From contig JAYESD010000003.1 in the NCBI GenBank assembly GCA_036927565.1, forward strand, positions 79,529,311 to 79,593,310: a stretch of DNA of 64,000 nucleotides, in the 5' to 3' direction. Position 1 is the first letter of the stretch, and every line of letters begins with the position of its first letter. The DNA is from Tuctoria greenei (Eukaryota > Streptophyta > Magnoliopsida > Poales > Poaceae). A program made the translations under genes and the position numbers. A model generated the notes under the pieces. The model was given only the letters and a program-made list of their open reading frames with translations. It was not told the origin of the DNA and did not search any database. Below, one piece after another: positions 60,297-64,000 of this stretch.

Positions 60297-60902
60297 ATGT
60301 CAGGTAAAAGCAAGAATCATGCATTATATGCTGAGATGATGGACATGATGAAGACGGCGATGGAGTTGCTCACTAAAAATCAAACATCAACCAAGGATTC
60401 ACATGACATTCAGACCACCTTTACAACACCTTCCACAAGAAGTAGTTACATTCTCCCATCTTTTCCTTCTTTTGATGGTCTTGGTTATGATGAATATATT
60501 GCTTGGGAAATAGAGTTGGATAAAATTTTTGGAAAATGTCATATGTGTGAGAGGAGGAAGATTAGAAATATTGCAAGTGCATTAGTAGGTTGTGCATTAA
60601 CTTGGTGGAACAATTTAAATGATATAGAAAAACCTCGAACATGGAAATATATGAAAATTCTTATGCGAGAAACATTTACTAGTGTATCCAATTGCAAAGA
60701 TGAAATACATGAGATTGAGAAGAATTTTCTTGTTGTACCTCCTCCTATGCCTAACCTTTTGCAGGAACAAGAACCAATAATTGTAGAAAATCCAAAAGCG
60801 AATGAGGTGTTCAACAACTCCTGTGAAAATTCAGATCCATCAATTCATATTTCACCCACAATTACTGCTGAAAATGAGAATAAATGTAACGACACTTGTT
60901 GA
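60297..60902 (+). CDS. gag: Gag-like protein, copy 2
   Basis: 201 codons from ATG 60,297, identical in layout to copy 1 (one A/T replacement noted: QTTFTT instead of QTAFTT). It holds the gag pattern WEIELDKIF, ALVGCALTWWNNL. It ends CNDTC, TGA. The following frame (60,890 on) continues smoothly in sense but in another phase, suggesting that an originally longer protein was split by a frameshift. Confidence 0.8.
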   Translation: MSGKSKNHALYAEMMDMMKTAMELLTKNQTSTKDSHDIQTTFTTPSTRSSYILPSFPSFDGLGYDEYIAWEIELDKIFGKCHMCERRKIRNIASALVGCALTWWNNLNDIEKPRTWKYMKILMRETFTSVSNCKDEIHEIEKNFLVVPPPMPNLLQEQEPIIVENPKANEVFNNSCENSDPSIHISPTITAENENKCNDTC

Positions 60903-61632
60903 AGGTGAGAAGTTTTTGGATGTTCTAAATTTTTTCACCAATCATGCTATTGTCGAGGAGCGACTAGTGGAATCTTTTATTGATACACCATTGCCACATG
61001 TTGATTTTCCTGCTGATCCTTCTATTAGAAATGAGTTGTGTGCTAATAATTATATTGTACCTATGCTAGAACAACTGAATGAATTTGATACTTTATCACC
61101 CACATGTGCTGAAATTAAGAATTTGATCACCGCTACTGCTGAAAATGATGAGCTGAAATTTTTGTCTTCTCTAAATACTTTGGGTTATATTGAATTTGAC
61201 ACTCTTTGTGATCTAAATATTGTAGAGAGGAGAATATTTTCACAATCTGAATTGCCTTTATTAAGTAGAAATATTTTTCATGCTATAGGAAAATATGAAA
61301 ATAGTGGTATGTTTATGGTGCATAAAGTTTACATATGTTCAAATGAGCAAGCTCCTTTTGTGCTGCAACAACATGGTCAAGTAAATGAATGTACTAATGC
61401 TAATAATATCTTGTCAAGTTTTTCTAGTATTTTTTCCTTGCAGCAGGGACAACAAAAGCATTATTCACTGTGGTTGTGCATTATGGACAACACTCATTCT
61501 ACCTCCAAAGCAAGCCTCTTTGCTGGACATACGAGCAAGTCGAGGACGGCTTGTCATAAAGAAGGGGAGAATGATAAGATCATGCACATTATTATTGCAC
61601 CTATAAATATGACACAATGTTTATTTGTTTGA
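60890..61632 (+). CDS. Second open frame of the gag-only element, unknown function
   Basis: Open frame (also extends left, overlapping gag, to ATG 60,802) reading MRINVTTLVEGEKF, then FTNHAIVEERLVE, SFIDTPLPHVDFP, LDVLNFF and ending MTQCLFV. I recognise no domain. Its position after gag in a non-autonomous LTR element, and its acidic-hydrophobic composition, suggest the C-terminal part of an ancestral gag-related protein or a captured piece. Copy 1 keeps only the first ~140 codons because of the duplication breakpoint. Confidence 0.5.
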
Positions 61633-61807
61633 GATCCGAGCTCAAGTGAATGTGCACTCTTATTTGATGGACAAGATCAAGATGGCGCACTATGTCGTCC
61701 ACCATCTTGGCCTCCTCCATTCTTGCATACAAGAAGATTTGATGGTGTTGAACATTTCGACCAACACATGAGAGGAGATGAACTTGAGTCGAGGACGACT
61801 CCAATTC

Positions 61808-61820
61808 AAGAAGGGGAGGA
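61808..61820 (+). other. Polypurine tract of the gag-only element
   Basis: AAGAAGGGGAGGA directly before the 3' LTR; the expected primer for plus-strand synthesis. Confidence 0.85.
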
Positions 61821-62730
61821 TGATGAGGACATCACTTCTATGGATAAAAACAACACTCCATTGAACATACAAGATGCAATCAATAGAGTTCATACACAAC
61901 AATTAATTTCAGAGGTGAACTCGTTCTTATATATTTCCTTATATGTTTTTTAGCATAGATTGCTACTTAATGATTTATTTGTGATTAGGATCCATGGAGA
62001 GGTTCAAGGAGTACTTGGAGGGAGTATTAGGGACGTGAAAGACCAGAGAATTCGTTCAAAGAATATGGAAACCGAACCAAACTCCAAATCGTATCCAACT
62101 CGGAGTCCAGGAGCAGTACGCACTAAAATGGACGCCCAGGACGCATACGAACTCCGTTTTGTACGTTCTACATATGCACGGAAATAGGAGAGGATAACCT
62201 TTCCAATGGCACCGGTCCCATGTCAAAATTCCTTCGGAGTCAACGGGAATCGTCGAAACAAAATCAAGTACAAAATCTGTCAGGGTGCTGCGCCACCGTA
62301 TTGGGCCATTGGACCTTGTATCAAGTCTAAGTCTATTATTTTCGTGTGTTAGGGTTAGGTAACGACCCCAACACCCCCTTGGACGTCCTCCCACCTATAT
62401 ATACTCCATAGTAGCCGCCATGAACAATTGGGTTTTGCTTAGATCAATAATATCGCCGTTTTTCGGTTTGTGAGACCCCAACTTCGCGATTTCAGATCGT
62501 GTCTACCTTGTTCTTGCTTGTGTTCTCGGTTGCACTTGCAGGGATTAGCCTTCTTGGCGAGGTCAATCGTGTGCAGCACGGTTGATAACCAACGGAGCGG
62601 TGGTGTAGTGATTGTAGGGGTTGTTCGTGTTCTACTCGAGTGCCTCGGATCATCAACGTCGAGATCTCCACATCAATCGACCTATCCATTACCTTTCGGA
62701 AGATCGGGCCTCATCATCTTTTTCCTATCA
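61821..62730 (+). repeat. 3' LTR of the gag-only element
   Basis: 910 bases, TGATGAGGAC...CCTATCA, followed by ACTGG. It contains the same TATA-like CTATATATACTC as the 5' LTR (near 62,395). Confidence 0.92.
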
Positions 62731-62735
62731 ACTGG

Positions 62736-62948
62736 TTTGAGCAAAAAAGCGTGTGAGTTGATCCTTGAACTATTCTCATATGTGCTTCCAGAGGGCCGCT
62801 GCATTCCTAATACACTTGATAAAGTTCAGAAGATTGTTCGTGACCTCGGGCTGGGCTAAGAAAAGATCAAAGCATGTGTCAATGATTGTGTGTTATTCCG
62901 GAAGGACTATTCTCTGCTGGATCGATGCCCGAAATTTGGTGAATTAAG
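62736..62948 (+). pseudogene. CACTA TNP2 transposase, middle part (broken)
   Basis: Continues the transposase from 58,182: LSKKACELILELFSYVLPEG, then KIVRDLGLG, TAA (62,857-62,859), EKIKACVNDCVLFRKDYSLL and CPKFGELRCK. This is the conserved TNP2 segment with Cys pairs. The TAA and a frameshift near 62,945 break it. Confidence 0.85.
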
Positions 62949-64000
62949 ATGCAAAATAGTACTGGTGGGGATGCAAGAGAGGCTTTATCTTGTGGAAAAC
63001 CCAAGAAGCATGTAGCACGCAAGATTCTACGATACTTCCCTCTTATTCCCCGTCTTCAAAGGTTTTATATGGCAGAATTAACGGCATCAAACATGCGCTG
63101 GCACAAAGAAGAACATATTGATGATGGAATATTACGCCATCCTGCAGATTCGAAAGCATGGAAGCATTTTGATAGCATTCACCCAAATTTCTTATCTGAT
63201 CCTCACAATATAAGACTTGGGCTAGCATCTGATGGTTTCAATACTTTTAGAATAAAGAATGTTTCTTACAGTACATGGCCTGTTATTCTAATCCCTTATA
63301 ATCTACCACCTTGGTTGTGTATGAAGCAACCTTATTGGTTGATGTCAATCATAATTCCTCGGCCAAAGTCACCTGGAAACAACATTCATGTGTATCTGCA
63401 GCCTTTGATTGATGAGCTACTGAAATTATGGTCTGATGGTGTTGAAACATACAACAGTTCAAAGAAAGAGACATTTCTCATGCAAGCTTCTATATTGTGG
63501 ACAATAAATGATTTTCCAACATATGCAATGCTATGTGGATGGAGCACAAAAGGTAAGCTAGCATGTCTATACTGCCATGTAAACACTGACGCCTTGTGGT
63601 TGAAACATGGACGAAAGTATTGCTACATGGGTCATCGACGTTTCCTACCTCAGAATCACAAGTGGCGTCGAGACAAAGCTTCTTTCAACAACAAGATAGA
63701 GAATAGAGAGGCTCCAACATCACTCTCTGGTGACGAAGTACTCCAACAATACGGGAGTTTTGATCAAGTGAGTATATTTTTTCAGCTCCCGTATCGGAAG
63801 ACATTGCTAATGAGGCATAACTTGGATGTCATGCACATTGAGAAAAACATTGGTGATAGCATATTGGGGACAATGCTTAATATGGATGGTAAAAATAAAG
63901 ATAGTCTACAAGCTCATCTTGATATGCAGGATATGGGTATACGGCCACAGCAACATCCGGTGGATATAAATGGGAAGTATGATTGTCCATCAGCATCATA
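62949..64000 (+). CDS. CACTA (En/Spm) TNP2 transposase core, partial (runs off window)
   Basis: One frame stays open for 350 codons from ATG 62,949 to the window end. It carries the TNP2 core: GGDAREALSCGKPKKHVARK, ILRYFPLIPRLQRFYM, then GLASDGFNTF (Asp codon 63,231-63,233), LIPYNLPPWLCMKQPY, a CLYCH knuckle, GHRRFLP, and HNLDVMHIEKN (Asp codon 63,825-63,827). The two Asp residues match positions thought to belong to the DDE-type catalytic triad. The third acidic residue would lie beyond the window. As the upstream part is broken, the whole gene is probably dead, though this section is intact. The element's 3' end and inverted termini are outside. Confidence 0.88.
   Translation, partial: MQNSTGGDAREALSCGKPKKHVARKILRYFPLIPRLQRFYMAELTASNMRWHKEEHIDDGILRHPADSKAWKHFDSIHPNFLSDPHNIRLGLASDGFNTFRIKNVSYSTWPVILIPYNLPPWLCMKQPYWLMSIIIPRPKSPGNNIHVYLQPLIDELLKLWSDGVETYNSSKKETFLMQASILWTINDFPTYAMLCGWSTKGKLACLYCHVNTDALWLKHGRKYCYMGHRRFLPQNHKWRRDKASFNNKIENREAPTSLSGDEVLQQYGSFDQVSIFFQLPYRKTLLMRHNLDVMHIEKNIGDSILGTMLNMDGKNKDSLQAHLDMQDMGIRPQQHPVDINGKYDCPSAS

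Larger units (their letters stand above)
50301..61158. repeat. Second copy of the 10.86-kb tandem segmental duplication
   Basis: Starts with the 3' region of F-box unit 2 directly joined to the retroelement interior; TTTTTGT at 50,301-50,307 is shared by both sides. The copy continues past 61,158 into the rest of the retroelement, which is therefore the original right side. Confidence 0.95.
58183..62730 (+). mobile_element. Gag-only LTR retroelement (TR-GAG-like), complete
   Basis: 5' LTR 58,183-59,095, initiator-Met primer site, leader, gag-like gene, a second frame, polypurine tract AAGAAGGGGAGGA (61,808-61,820), 3' LTR 61,821-62,730, target duplication ACTGG on both sides. Total 4548 bases. 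No protease, integrase or reverse transcriptase, so it needs a partner element. The LTRs differ at roughly 2.5-3% of sites by eye. It inserted into the transposase gene. Confidence 0.93.

Overview
This is a repeat-dense stretch of plant nuclear DNA. It most likely comes from a grass: it carries Sirevirus-type Ty1/copia elements, gene-poor Gypsy-type LTR elements, Stowaway and Tourist-like MITEs, an En/Spm (CACTA) transposase, and an F-box family whose sequence looks grass-specific. I cannot name the species. Almost all coding capacity belongs to decayed mobile elements. The only intact host-type gene is a small DEDDy 3'-5' exonuclease (Werner exonuclease-like) on the minus strand at 28.3-29.0 kb, and one of its catalytic acidic residues is replaced.

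Left third (1-27.8 kb): a nest of LTR retrotransposons. Two related, non-coding Gypsy-type elements (C and D, minus strand) lie head-to-tail with directly abutting LTRs near 24,212. Two copies of one Sirevirus-like copia element later inserted into C. Copy A (minus strand, <1-7366) sits in C's left LTR, and copy B (plus strand, 11,096-20,926, target duplication CAAAT) sits in its interior. Both copia copies carry many stops and frameshifts. C and D contain tandem ~79-bp repeats, each of which can fold into a hairpin.

Middle (27.8-35.2 kb): a small island with the exonuclease gene, a ~195-bp-arm inverted repeat, a long-TIR element, a copia LTR remnant, three MITEs and one TE-empty site.

Right half (35.2-64 kb): a tandem array of ~2.1-kb units. 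Each unit carries an F-box-like gene interrupted by the same in-frame TGA at codon 27, and most carry a 242-bp Stowaway MITE in the spacer. The array abuts the N-terminal part of a CACTA (TNP2) transposase gene. A gag-only LTR element (4.5 kb, target duplication ACTGG) interrupts that gene, and the transposase resumes at 62,736 and runs off the window. A ~10.86-kb block reaching from F-box unit 2 to the middle of the gag-only element was then duplicated in tandem (39,436-50,300 and 50,301-61,158). The junction has only 5-7 bp of microhomology and the copies are nearly identical. The order of events can be read from the sequence: F-box decay, Stowaway insertion, unit amplification, Tourist-like insertion, and lastly the 10.86-kb duplication. 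The CACTA element preceded the gag-only retroelement, which in turn preceded the duplication.
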